Source: Rhizophagus clarus (lineage: Eukaryota > Glomeromycota > Glomeromycetes > Glomerales > Glomeraceae). From it: a DNA stretch of 64,000 nucleotides. Under the pieces are notes generated by a model. It ran no database searches. It was not told the origin of the DNA and saw nothing but the letters and a program-made list of their open reading frames with translations. This document shows positions 35,721-48,016 of this stretch, piece after piece. The stretch covers positions 558,001 to 622,000 of the forward strand of contig BLAL01000206.1 in NCBI GenBank assembly GCA_015698045.1, read 5' to 3'. Positions within the stretch are counted from its first letter, which is position 1. Every line of letters starts with the position of its first letter. The translations under genes were made by a program, and so were the position numbers.

Positions 35721-36129
35721 CATTTAATTTTGAGTACAATTAACTAATATGCATCGTTATAATATTTTAATTATGCATTACAATTAATAACGCGTCGCTA
35801 TAATAATTTAATTAGTATGCATTATAATTATTTACGCGTCACATCGAGTTTTACTGATCTAAATAGTTTATCAAACTTTAGAAAAGTTTATATATAGGAT
35901 ACTTTTCCAACCTTTTTTTTAAACTTTTTTTATCTCTGATTTTACATTCAAATCTTCTTCAATCCTTTTTCGTCCGCTTCTTCTTCAATCCTTTTTCATC
36001 TGCTTCTTCTTCAATCCTTTTTCGTTCGCTCCTTTTTCCACTTTATACTAAATTTTTCTTCGCTCTTCTTTAGTCTAACCATTTATATCTTTCTTTTTTT
36101 ACTAATTTGTTTCAAACCTTTTTAAAAAA

Positions 36130-37948
36130 ATGCCAAAAAAATGAAAATATTCCACTAGAGCTAACAAAGATAAACAGTCTCAGGAATCAAATAACGAATA
36201 TAATAATGAACAAGAAGGCCCAAGAAAAATCGTAAAGCAGAAAGATACTTCGCAAGCTAAAGAGCCTACTAAAGAATCAGATACTATTAGTTCACAAGCT
36301 AAAGAAACAGCCAAAAAATCAGATACTAGTAACCAGAGATCAAATAGTGATCAAGAAGAAATGGAAGTAGTAGTGGAATCTTCGCAAACTACACCACTAG
36401 CAGAAGGTAATGATCCATATATATTTATTATGATTTGTTAGATATTATGTTAATAAACCTTTCATAATCAATCATTTATTTTTTAGATAACACTCGAAGG
36501 ATAAAGGAATATATTTCTAAACAACTCAAAACATACGGCAGACAATCAAAGCAAAGTAAGTGATAATTTCCAGACTCGAAAATTGTCGACATTTCATTTC
36601 AGTTTACATCTATTACACCTAATACAATTTACTGGGTTAATACATTAACGTCAGCTGGCGATGAAAATTCTGAAACGCTTATACCGGAAATAAATAGAGA
36701 AAATGTACGGCGCAGTAGGCTGATCACGCCAGCTGTTGAGCATAGAAGAAGCTCGTCAACTACAACTGCAGAAGAAACACCGGAGATCAATGTCCAACCT
36801 CCTAAAAGCAGAAAAAGTTGCGAGGACATGCTTATAAAACAAGGTAAGCAAATACGAGCTCTATATGAATTACATAAAGAGACGCTCGAGAAAGTCAGAT
36901 AGATCCAGAACCAGATTAAGTTGCAAAATGAGAAAAAGAAAAAAATTGACCTAAGCGAAAAGGTCTTCAATGTAAGTTTCTAACGAAAACCTGATGCTAT
37001 TCTCTCTTATACCATCCGTCACCAAATCACAACATAATTGCAATTATTTATTATCACACACTAATATAGGAAGGTTATAACTCGGTGTGCAATAAATCCT
37101 TTCCGGACAATATGTGGCCTACCTTTGAAAATTTTAAGTTGGAGCTCGAAAATTGGCTAAATCTACATCATCCTGATTATCTTCGTGAAGTAGGCTATAG
37201 AGAGTGGACGAACGCATTTTCAGGATGCCATCATTCTATGGTGATTATCATTAATAATCGTAATCATAACTGTTGTGTTTAATTTAAATTTTTCGATTAT
37301 CATTATGGATTTTTTATTTTCTTTTATAGCTCATGCGAAAAATGAAAGATATGAGAGGAGTACACGTTGCAGCAGTGAAAAGCGCTATTTTTAAGGAATT
37401 CGGTCTACAATCAATAAGTGGTAATAAACGAAAAAGCCTGCAAGATATAACGAGCTGGAAAAATTTACCACAAGTTAAAGAGTGTTATAATAAGTTATAT
37501 GATGATAATGATAATGTAATCGAAAATATAACAAAACTCGCATTTCCTGCAATATCTGTTACCGACGAGTCATTTCAGAATATCTATATTTATACGTTAG
37601 CGATATGCGATATAGTATTGAATCCTAGCTACCCCACGTAGAGTGCGGGAAAAAACCTCTAGAATGACGATATCAGAAATTTAAGGTATGTGGCTGTTAT
37701 TTAAACCAATTTATATAATTTGAAATCTATTCAGTTAGATAAAAATTCGAATTAATACTTTATTAGGATTTATTCGAAAAAAAAGGAGGTTTTACTATAC
37801 ATGACGCGCAGGAGATATTAAGGGAAGAAGTTCCAGAAATCCCGAAAACAGGCTCTTTTGAAGAGGAGAAGGAAACAGATGTAATTCTCAGAGGTGATGA
37901 TACATTAATGATGTTGCATAATGACTTGTTTTATGATGATTAGCAATT
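36130..37948 (+). pseudogene. Second gene of the Plavaka-like element, decayed
   Basis: Not a recognised family. Exon-like blocks with GT-AG borders run from the ATG at 36130 through 36406, 36487-~36559, ~36640-36970, 37072-~37240, 37330-~37685 and ~37769-37948. The product would be Lys/Ser/Thr-rich at the N-terminus, have a coiled-coil-like middle (KQGKQIRALYELHKETLEK), a folded block (WPTFENFKLELENWLNLHHP; REWTNAFSGCHHSM; MRGVHVAAVKSAIFKEFG) and an acidic C-terminus (GDDTLMMLHNDLFYDD). The fifth codon is TGA (probably once CGA), there is a TAG in the coiled coil and a break near 37640. Divergent from the transposase, so it was probably its accessory protein. Confidence 0.7.
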
Positions 37949-38189
37949 ATTCATAGGTTGGAAAGTGATGTTTTATTTTAAGGTGGCATACTAATATTTT
38001 ATAATTAATTATAATTATTATCATTATGAATTTTATTATGAATTTTATTATTATAAATAAATAAATAAATTTACGTTAGTAATCGCAATGAATATTTTCA
38101 ATATTTATCGTTTGAATTTTCTTGATTTTTATCGTATGAAATTTTCTCGACTTTTATCGTTTAGGCTTAATTCCGATAAGTAATCATCT

Positions 38190-38400
38190 TTTCCGTATCG
38201 ATACTACTCGACGAGTCTGATTATTATCGATAGATATCATGTGACCTTTCCATCGATATACATCTCTATCGATATTTGTCATTTTAGTTAAATTCTGATA
38301 ATTTGTCATCATTTACCCACATCGATACTACTCGACGAGTCCGATTATTATCGATATATATCATGTGACCTATCCATCGATATATATCCCCTAAAAAAAT
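38190..38400 (+). repeat. ~127-bp subterminal duplication at right end of Plavaka-like element
   Basis: CGATACTACTCGACGAGTCY, GATTATTATCGATA and ATATCATGTGACCT occur in order near 38198 and again near 38325. The second copy runs into the terminal repeat. It has many ATCGAT motifs, as has the left end. Confidence 0.85.
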
Positions 38401-38406
38401 TTCCTG

Positions 38407-39330
38407 ATGATTTCATCCTCATCATCGATTTCATTTCATCATCATCATTTCGCCTCCTTTTTTTTTAGGTCTTAGTTTTGCGAACAAGGTATGGCATTTT
38501 TTCTTTTCTTTTTTTTCAATTTCATTTTTATATTTCATTTTTACTAACTATTTTTTCTTCTTTTTATAGTTTATCTTTCGTTAATTTATTCCCCTTTTTT
38601 TTCGTTTTCATTCACTTTCTTCTTTTTCATTATTGCTCCTTTTCCTTTCATTCTCATGATCGTTTCATTCTTATCACCATTTTATCCTCATCGTTGTTTC
38701 ATCTTCATCAATCATCGTTTTGTCTTCATCATCAATTATTATTTTGTCCTTATCATCAATTATCATTTTGTTTGTCCTTATCATCGATTATTGTTTCATA
38801 CATCTGTCTTCATCACCAATTATCATTTCGTCTTTATCATTAATTATCATTTCATCCTCATCATCGATTTCATTTCATCATCATCATTTCGCCTCTTTTT
38901 TTTAGATCTTAGTTTTGCGAACAAGGTATGGCATTTTTTCTTATCTTTTTTTCAATTTCGTTTTCATATTTCATTTTTACTAACTATTTTTCTTCTTTTT
39001 ATGGTTTATCTTTCGTTAATTTATTCCCTTTTCTTTTCGTTTTCATTCACTTTCTTCTTTTTCATTATTGCTCCTTTTCCTTTCATTCTCATGATCATTT
39101 CATTCTTATCACCATTTTATCCTCATCGTTGTTTCATCTTCATCAATCATTATTTCGTCTTCATCATCAATTATCATTTCGTCCTTATTATCAATTATCA
39201 TTTTGTCTATCCTTATCATTGATTATTGTTTCATCCATCCTCATCACCAATTATCGTTTTGTCTTCATCAATTATCATTTTGTTCTCATCATCAATTATC
39301 ATTTCATCCTTATCATTTTGTTCTTATCAT
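38407..39330. repeat. 434-bp T-rich satellite, two units plus part
   Basis: GTATGGCATTTTTTCTT occurs at 38491 and 38925, and the sequence between repeats with few changes, including TCTTAGTTTTGCGAACAAG, TTTATCTTTCGTTAATTTATT and repeated ATCATTTCRTCYTCATC blocks. The unit at 31050-31370 is the same repeat on the other side of the Plavaka-like insertion. Long open frames here are a by-product of T richness. Confidence 0.85.
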
Positions 39331-39770
39331 TGTTTTGTTTTTATCATCATTTTATTCTTGTCATCTTTTCATTTCTCCTCATCATCTTTTCATCTTTTTA
39401 TTCCTTTTTTATCATCTCTTCATTTTTCATCATCCTTTCATTTTGTTCATCTCCCTTTTGTCATCCTTTCATTTTTTTATCACCTTCTTGTCATCTTTTC
39501 TTTTTTTTGCCCCTTCCATTATCTTTTTATTTTCATTTCTATTCCCTTTCATTTTGTCCCTATTTTCTTTTGTTTTCGATCCTGTTCCTTTTATTTTCGC
39601 ATTCTTTCCCTCTTCTTTTCACTATCTTTTTTTTTTTTTACTATATCTTTTGTCTCCTATCATTTTCGTTATCTCCAATTATTTGTTTCTAATATTATTT
39701 CCATTATTTCTCTCTCTTATTATCATAATTGTTAGGCTTTTCTTTTTTGTATCATTATTATCATTACTAG
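39331..39770. repeat. Pyrimidine-rich low-complexity tract
   Basis: About 440 bp with strong C/T bias on the plus strand, built from TTTTCATC- and CCTTTCATTTT-like words. Similar in style to the purine-rich tract at 50580-50940 read on the other strand. No gene. Confidence 0.7.
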
Positions 39771-39987
39771 TTATGTTAAAGATAAATAATTGTAAAAAAT
39801 ATTACTTTTGATAAACAGGGTTTAAAGGAATAAAGTCATAGTTTAATATATAAATTTTGTTATTTTTTTTTGTACAATAAATTTTAGCCAATTATTTTAA
39901 TTCTTAACGATAATCTAAATTAAACTGCAACCAATAAAATTTATCACGTGATAGGGGTGCGTTACAACGCAGGGTGCGTTAAATAAA

Positions 39988-40891
39988 TTTACTCTTATTA
40001 TTAATTAGTATTAAAATTTCAGAAAATCATAGTGATAATTTTTTTGTTATTAAAAACAACTGAAACCATCATCGTTAAAGTTATTGTTAAGTCAAAAAAA
40101 TGCATTGACAAGATAAATAACCAATATAAAGATGGCATATTATTGATCAATAATAATTACAAAGATTTTGAAATTAAAAAAGTTAATAATTAATAAAAAT
40201 TTTTGTATAAACTTAAAATTTTAATAAAATTAATATTAAAATCTATTTTAAATTTTAAATTATAAATAAAATTATTTAAATATTTACCTTAATTTTTAAA
40301 AAAAATTTTTTGCTATTAATATATTGGTATATTAACTTTTTTGTACTGAACTATATCAAATAATTTATTATAATATTAATAAATTTTTTATAATAAAAAT
40401 CCAATTAGTCTTAATACTTATTTTATTATTAAAGTATAATTATAATAATTATCTTATTAGTTTATTATAATAAAAATTATTAGTAAAATTATAAAATAAA
40501 ATTTATATATAAGAAATTTTAATGATTTTATTATATTTAAATAAATTATATATATAAAAAAAAATATTATTAAATATTACTATTGGTAATTATTATTACA
40601 AACAATTTTTACTACTTAATTCTAATTAAAAATTAGAATTTTGGTTTAAGTTAAAAATCATTTATTAAAAAAATTTTAATTTAAGTAAATTCAAATAATA
40701 AATAATTAAAATAAATGTAATTAAATATCAATCAATTACATTAAAATTTTGAAAATTTTATTAAAAAAATTTTTTTAAAATTAAAAATAATATATTGTAA
40801 TTTTTTTTAAAAAGCTATTTAAAAAATGATTTTTTTAATTTAAAAGAAATTTGTTTTATTTATAAATTTGCATATAATATTATTATTTATA
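39988..40891. other. Extremely AT-rich tract, no gene
   Basis: Nearly pure A/T with no recognisable feature. Confidence 0.65.
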
Positions 40892-41289
40892 GAATAAATG
40901 TATTTATAACAACTTGTTACAAATATTATTTGTAATAATCTTAAAAAAAAATTATAAGAAAGTTTATAATATATAAATTTTTAAAAATATTATAATAAGT
41001 GTATTTTTGTCTTTTTAGCAAGTTTACTTAGAATGACAAAGATTATTGATTTTAAATGTCATTTTTTTACTTATTTAATAAAAACTCTTTTTCACTAAGT
41101 GATTGGTAAAGAAATTTTCTTTTTTGAAAGCCTGTATAATCTTATATGAAATTTTCTATTTTTTTTAAAAATAAAAATTTTCTTTTTGGATTTATGTAAT
41201 ATTACATGATTTAAACTAACCAATAAAAATGCACCAATTGGATTGTTACAAATAATATTTGTAATAGGTTATTACAATTAAACTTATTC
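40892..41289. mobile_element. MITE with ~49-bp TIRs
   Basis: The left end (GAATAAATGTATTTATAACA and on through TTACAAATATTATTTGTAA) is inverted with about 85% match at the right end (inverted: GAATAAGTTTAATTGTAATA). The 398-bp segment has no coding capacity. I could not fix the target duplication or the superfamily. Confidence 0.65.
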
Positions 41290-42654
41290 TTTTTATATTA
41301 TAAATAAACTATTATTTCAATAAAAAATTTTAAAATTAAAAAAAAAAATTAGATATAATAATAATTATTATATAATGATTTTTTGATATTTTTTTTTAAA
41401 AAAAATATATATTATTTTGATTTTTTTTTAGCCAATAAAAAAATTAATAATATTACTAAAATTTTTTACAAAAAAAAAAAATAAGTAAAATTTTATATTA
41501 CAAATAATTGCTAAAATTTTTTTTTATTTTTTTTTATTTTTTTTTTTTTAATTAATATAATTATATATATATTTTTTTAATATTGAAAATATATAAAAAT
41601 TTACTAAATAATAATTAATTGCTAATCTAGATGTAATCAATAAAATTTATATAATAAAATACGATATAACATTTATATATAAGCTATATTAATCATATTT
41701 TTATATCAAATAAAATACAACCATATTGTTATACAATTGCGTAATTTAACACCTATAATATACATTTAAAATCCTAGAAAAAAAATTTTTTTATAAAAAG
41801 TTTTTTTTTCTTTGCAATTTATAAAGTTTTATATGTAGAAAACAGAGATTTCATAGTATTTTGCTTCTATAGTAAAACGATTTCTACCTCTCAAATTTTT
41901 TTTTGATACTTATAAGACTTTTTTTGATTATTATTTCTGTCAACTATTATATTTTTAATAACACTACTTATTACTGTATCTCTATTTCTTTTACAAATAT
42001 GTCCAGTTTGTAAAAAATATGAATATAATAAAATATATAAATAATAAAGGACTTTTATTATGTTTTAACATAATTTTAAAATAAGAATAATTATCTTGAG
42101 TTTTTTCCTTAAAAAATAATAAACAAATCATATAAATATGACTATATTAATGAAATTCTGACATAATAGTACCAGTTGTAATAAGTTTTTTGAAGTTATG
42201 TATATATTTGATGTTGTTATCTCTTGAAAAAACAGAGATTTCAAATGGCATTTTTTTTATTAATTAACATATTACTATATTTTACTATGTAAATTCTATC
42301 AATTACATGCAGATCAGCAATTAAATTATATAATAATCATAATATAAATAAATTAAAAAAACATTTTTTTTTTAATGTCATAAAATTTTTACTTTTTTTA
42401 AATATAAAAATACCAAAATATAAATTAATCAAACTATAATTAATTGATATATTATATTTTTAATTAAAACTAATTTAAATAAATATCAAAATTAATATAA
42501 TTATATAGAACTTTATAAATCATTATCATAATAATATATCATTAGGCTTCAAATATCATATATTTAGAAAGTTATTATATAATTTTATTAACATTATATA
42601 TTTAAATTATTTAATATTAAAAGTTATATATTTTAAGGATTCTATATAATTTGA
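41290..42654. other. Extremely AT-rich tract, no gene
   Basis: Nearly pure A/T except for short mixed stretches near 41830-42200. Nothing coding or structural recognised. Confidence 0.6.
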
Positions 42655-42835
42655 TAGTTACTATAGGAGAATATAGGAAAATTACATAAGGTGATGATAG
42701 GGTATAGGAGCAATCTTCTAAATAGAAAACTGATTCAGAGTTTTAATAGATTAGTAATATACAACAAAACTTTCTGTAATTTATATAACTAATAAACTTA
42801 TAAATTGCATTACCTTGTAAAATAAAAAGAAAAAA
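42655..42835 (+). repeat. Dispersed poly(A)-tailed repeat, copy C
   Basis: Shares ordered blocks with 353-520: ATAAGGTGATGATAGGG, GGAGCAATCTTCTA, GAGTTTTAATAGATTAGTA and AATAAACTTATAAATTGCAT, then an A-rich tail. More diverged than copy B. Confidence 0.55.
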
Positions 42836-44113
42836 AAATTATTTAACATTAATATTATATTCTTTTTATTAATATAATTTATACTGGTTTATAAAAATAA
42901 TCTAATTAATTATTTCAATTAAAATTTCAAACTAAACATTAATTTTTCATTCTTAATTAAAGTAATAAAGTAAGTTCAATGGTAAATAAGTTCTTCATCA
43001 CATTCTATATAATTTTTAATAATCTAAAAATTTTTTCACTTAGTCAAAATATTTAAATAACTATATGATTAAAATTTTTTTTTGAGTATAAGTTTATATT
43101 CATTCTTAATCACAAATATCATCTATAAAAAAAAAGAAAGATAAAAAAAATATTAAAAGAATTACTTATAATTTAATTCTAATTTAAATCACCTATTTTA
43201 ATTTTTAATCTTAAATCAACATTCTTTATTTTAATCTTAAATTACTTATATTAATACTACTATAAAGATAATATAATTAACATAACCAAACTATTCTTAT
43301 TCTAACTTTAAATTACTTTAAATTGACATTATTTTATAATAATATGTCTAATCTAAATAAAATATTCTTATCTTAATTCTAAGCTATTTTAAAATAATAT
43401 TACTTTAAAAAAATATAACTAATCCAAATAAACTAATTTACCCTAATAATCTTAAGTAACTCTAAATAAATATTATTTTAAGACAAACATATATTATATA
43501 TTATGATAAATTCTGAAATATAAATATTTTTTAATTATTTTTTTTCAATAAAATAGGTTTACATAAAAAGAAAAAACAAATAAAAATATAAAATATTTAT
43601 GGATTTATTTAAATATTAAAAAAAAAAAAAAAGTAAAAAAGCAAATAAATATAGAAAATACTAATCAACTTAATAATTAGAAAGTTTAATAAAGTAAAAA
43701 TCTTATGATTATTATACAAATTACATAATAAAAGAAGATTAGTGATAAATCGTATTTATGATAAATAAAAATTTTTAATTATATAAATAATTATAAAATT
43801 TTAGAATTATTAAAATTTTATAATATTATATATAATTTTAAGTAATTAATAAAAAAAAAATTTCTGCTACTTTTATTTAAATAATATAAATTATTTTTAT
43901 TATACAAATTTATAAAAATAATAGAAATAATAAAAATATTTTAATTTTATTTTATTAATTGATTTTGGGGTTTGTTAGGAAATTTTAGATAATTTTATGG
44001 TAGATTTAAAATTTAATGTTTCATTTCATTCATGAATTACATCTAGCTGTGCTGGGTGGGTTTTGTAATTTGTATTTAATATTTTATTAATATTTTACAA
44101 TAAAGCATTACAT
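42836..44113. other. AT-rich tract, no gene
   Basis: A/T-rich with repeated TCTTAAATTACTT-like words around 43190-43460. A slightly mixed segment at 43965-44075 (GTGCTGGGTGGGTTTTG) is not recognised. Confidence 0.55.
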
Positions 44114-44268
44114 GGGGTCTTTGCAATAGAAAGATACAAAATTCAAAAAAAAATAAAAATTTAATTAATATTAAATTTATACTTATTTTAGTATAAAAAA
44201 CATAATTAGCATATAAAATAAATTTAAAAATTTTTTTGAGTTTCGTACCTTTCTATTGCAAAGACCCC
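44114..44268. mobile_element. 155-bp MITE with long TIRs
   Basis: Ends GGGGTCTTTGCAATAGAAAG and its inverted copy match for about 37 bp with four changes. ACAT flanks both sides (44110-44113 and 44269-44272), a likely 4-bp target duplication. The interior is A/T. Superfamily unknown. Confidence 0.8.
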
Positions 44269-45365
44269 ACATGATCTTTGAATTAAAAAGAAAAAAAAAT
44301 AAAAATAAAAATATTTTAAAGTTTATGCAAAGTTTATAATTAAAAGTAATATATAAATGTAAGAAAAATGTTTTATGTATATTTATACATTAAAAAATTA
44401 TTTTTATATATATTTAATTTTATTTTTAAAAAATTGTATATAATTAAATATTAATTAAATTAATTTTATATAATAATGCATACTAAATTTAAAAAATTAT
44501 GTATACTAAATAAAAAAATATACATATCAGTAAAACTTTTCTTAAACAAATAAAATCCTAGAATTTATCTAGATTATTCTATTATTTAAATTATTTATTA
44601 TATATTCTATTTTGATCAGATATCCAAATTTAGAATTTTAAAATAAATAATTTTATAAATAATCTGAATTTTCTTAGATTAAAAATATGATTTATATATT
44701 ATTTATTATACAGTAAGTTAGATTTCAGCTATATTGATAATCTATAATATTCAAATCTATAAATAAACAAATAAAATCCTAGATAATATTTTGTTAAATA
44801 AAAATAAAAAAAAGAATGCTATTTTAAATAAAGCATTATCTTTAAAAAGAGGAGTCTAAATTCTAAACTTAGTATTTTGAATCTAAAAAAAAAAAAAAAT
44901 AAAAATTAGTTAATACTTATTAAAATAATAATTTTAAAATTTATTTTCAAATCTAAGATCTATTTGACATCTAGATTTTAAAGAAGAGAAAAAGTTAAAA
45001 ATTAATAAAAATATAAAGTAAAAAAAAAAATAATAATAGACAAAAAAATAAATTTATTAATTTTAAAAATTATCATCAAAACTTAAATAAATTTACCTAA
45101 AAGATTTTATTATATAAAAAATATTTTGAGTTTAAGAAATTTTTTAGAATTATCTTATTATTTTAAAATAATCTGAATTATTCTAAGTTAATTATCCAGA
45201 TTATTTATTTTATTTAATCAGATATTTAGATTTTAAAATTTAAATAGATTATCTTAAATTTTTTATAGTAAAAAGCTCTATATATCAGACATCAGAAATA
45301 TTATACTATTTGTCAATTATTAATTAATTAATTTTTTTTTTTAAAAAAATAATGAAAACGCATTA
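44269..45365. other. AT-rich tract, no gene
   Basis: A/T-rich, with diffuse repeats of ATCTAGATTA- or CCTAGAATTT-like words at 44550-44790. No supported feature. Confidence 0.55.
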
Positions 45366-45965
45366 TCGCCGTTTTCGAATTAGTGTGATCAGGTGATTTG
45401 CTGATCAATTAAAATTAAAACATCGAAAACACCGAAAACAACCGAAAACAATTAATTTATCAAAAATACTACTAGTTTATACTATCATAAACACATCAAA
45501 AGCCCATTTTTATAACTATTTCTTTTAAAAAAACATTAAACTTAACATCTTGGCCTTCTTTACTATACTTATCAGATGTTTTATGGTGTTTTTTTTTATT
45601 TATTAAAAACTAAAGATCTAAATAAAAAAATAATTAGAAACGAAAAAAAAGGAAAAAAAAATAATAAAATAAAAAAAAATATTACCCAATACTTAGTAGT
45701 GAACCTCTAGAATCGTTAGGAGTCGGTTTTAGGAATCGGCTTTTAAGAATCGGTCTTCAGGAATCGGTTTATAAGCTAAAACAAAAACAAAAGGCGAACG
45801 ATAAAAAATTCATTAATGATGTTATGTAATGGTGGCTTAGAGTTATACAGATCAAATGATAGTCATAGTTTTCATTGTACAACGTGATTTTATTTTTGTA
45901 ATCTTCAAATCAATTTTTTATTTATTACAAATTAGTTGCCGATCACAGTAATTCGAAAACGGCGA
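45366..45965. mobile_element. Non-autonomous Tc1/mariner MITE, well preserved
   Basis: 600 bp, TIRs TCGCCGTTTTCGAATT, TA duplications at 45364-45365 and 45966-45967. The left end equals that of the 985-4404 element for over 30 bp. Near the right end are four tandem RGGAATCGGYTT-type repeats. Almost identical to 61075-61675. Non-coding. Confidence 0.93.
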
Positions 45966-47789
45966 TAATATTTATTAAAAGAATTATTAATTAATTAAAA
46001 TAATTTTGTATAATTATAATTAAATATTTTATTTTATAAATAAGAAAAAATTTTTAATACAATATTTATACAAATTAAGTAAACTAATAATTTATCATAT
46101 GTATTTTAAATTTCTATTATTATTTTTTTTTTTATAAAATTTTTTTTTTCTTTTTACATATATAAGAAAATAAATTTATTTTAAAATAAAATTTTTTTAC
46201 AAATTAAATTTAAAAATAAATACTTAATGCAATTTAAATATTAAGAATATATGTAATTTTATAAAAAAAACAAGATTTATTAAATTAAAAAAGATAGTTA
46301 CTTAAGTAGTTTTTATATAAAATACAAAAAATTAATTTTTATAATAAAAAATTTTTTTTTATTTTAATAAAATTTTAATAAATATTTTTTTATATTTTAT
46401 TTTTAGGTATAATAATTTTTTGAAATAAACAACTTTTAATAAGTTTAAAAAAGTGATTTATAAATCAGGTTTTTTGTTATTTATAAATTTTATTAAAGTT
46501 TTTTAATTATAATATTAATAAATTTTTTTTATTATTAAAATAATATTATTAAATTTATTCTAATATTATAAAGTATTTTTAATTAAAAAATTGGTTAAAT
46601 ATAATAGTTTTTTTATTATTTAAATTAAATCTTTTATATTAAATTTTAATATTATATTAATTATGTAGATACTTTATAATTTATTAAAAAAAACAAAATT
46701 TTTAAATTTTAATTTATTTAATATGAAAATAAAATAAAAGATTAGTTATTTATAAAAATTTTTTTTAGCTGTAAATTATAACAAATATATATGTTATATA
46801 TAAATAAAAATAAAATTTTTTTATATCAAAAATAATATTAAATAATATTAAAATAAAAGATATTCACAAATATTTAAAAAAAAATAAATAAAAGAAAGTT
46901 TGTATTAAAAAGTTTTCTTAATATTTTACTAATTTATTATGCTAAAATAAATATATAATAAATAACTTTTACTAATTAGATTGAATTAAATAAAGCAAAA
47001 TTTTTAATTTTTAAAGTTTATAAAAGTGTACTTAAAAATTAGAATAAATATATTTATAATTATTAAAAATAATCGACAACTCTCCCTGCTGATCACTCAG
47101 CTCAAAATTTTTTGACAAGCCTTTTTATTTCGTACATAAAGTTCTTTTATTTTTCACTAAATAACCCCACCTTTTTATGGCAGAAATGGACTCTCTGCAC
47201 TTCCAATTGACTAAGAAAGAGTTGATCAGTATACTTAAACACCAAACTAAAAACTTTTTACGCAACTTACTTCTTTAACTTCCTCAGCTCTGCGAAGGCA
47301 TAACTGTAGTCACAACTGGAGCAGCTTTCACAGTATAAATCCAAGGCTTCTACACAACAAACAGTAGCAGCTAATATCATAGGAACTATATGAGAACCCC
47401 AAAGAATACATATAATACAGGGATCCAGATTTGTATAAAGACATTATATAAATATCCAATATGTCATATGAATGAATTTGTATAATAGACTTAAAAATAG
47501 GGATAAGTCAGATATATATTTGTATAATAGAAGCGAATTTTAATATATGTTATAATTATATTTGTATAAAATTAATAAGTTAAAAAATCTGGTATATATA
47601 TGATATATAATTTACATATAAAACCAAACCCTAATTTTATAAACAAAAACAAAATATAATTTGATAATAAATTTAGTAAAAAGATTTATAAATTAACCCC
47701 TTAATCTATAAATAGTAAAACACGTAAATTTATAATAAATTTGTAAAACTAATCCCTTAATTTAAAAAAAGAATACACAAACTTTTTAG
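45966..47789. other. AT-rich tract with a possible LINE 5' fragment
   Basis: Mostly pure A/T to 47065. The segment 47070-47400 is of normal complexity and opens a 33-codon frame at 47178 (MAEMDSLHFQLTKKELISIL). Its composition and style resemble the LINE-like fossil at 54111, so it may be a truncated copy, but I see no shared block long enough to prove it. 47400-47780 is again low complexity. Confidence 0.4.
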
Positions 47790-47975
47790 ACGTGATGGCG
47801 TAACAAATTAAATAAATTTAAACGTGATAGTGTAACAGATTTATAAAAAATTTTAGACGTGGTGGTGTAACAGATTTATAAAAAATTTTAGACGTGATGG
47901 TGTAACAAGTTTAATTGTAAAAAATAAACAAAATTAGACGTGATAGCGTAACAATTTTAGACATGATAGTATAAC
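47790..47975 (+). repeat. ~35-bp tandem repeat, six diverged copies
   Basis: Units contain TTTTAGACGTGATGGTGTAA followed by CAGATTTATAAAAAA, spaced 24-46 bp. It lies just left of the hAT-like element. Confidence 0.75.
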
Positions 47976-48016
47976 AAACTTAAAAGAAAAAAATTATATA
48001 AAGAATATAAAGTCGA

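Larger units (their letters stand above)
31371..38406. mobile_element. Plavaka-like (CACTA-related) DNA transposon, decayed
   Basis: A 7036-bp element with ends CAGGAAATTTTTTCAG and CTAAAAAAATTTCCTG, inverted matches that continue through ATATAYATCGAT. Extending the match to CATCAGG leaves ATTT on both sides as a possible duplication, but the satellite context makes this uncertain. It carries a transposase gene on the minus strand (32023-34902) and a second gene on the plus strand (36130-37948), transcribed divergently from a minisatellite-rich spacer. Subterminal repeat arrays lie at both ends. Both genes contain premature stops, so the copy is inactive. Confidence 0.8.
29891..39987. mobile_element. 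10-kb TIR-bounded composite element
   Basis: The ends are inverted copies for about 45 bp: the left reads TTTATTTAACGCACCCCTG and the right, inverted, TTTATTTAACGCACCCTGCG. Both continue into a second AACGCACCCC(T)TATCACGTG block. If the TTAA at 29896-29899 and 39979-39982 is the target duplication, the element proper is 29900-39978, but the matching flanks outside TTAA make the exact border uncertain. Inside are satellite-like, purine/pyrimidine-biased repeats and the Plavaka-like transposon at 31371-38406, which has its own termini. No transposase that clearly belongs to the outer TIRs was found. Confidence 0.7.

Noticed and set aside
38478-39811. Several long Phe/Ser/His-rich open frames on the plus strand
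   Set aside because: They overlap in different frames of a T-rich satellite, and stops are rare there because of base composition.
40000-47065. Mitochondrial insertion, suggested by extreme AT content
   Set aside because: No mitochondrial gene or RNA motif was seen, and nuclear-type MITEs with target duplications occur throughout.
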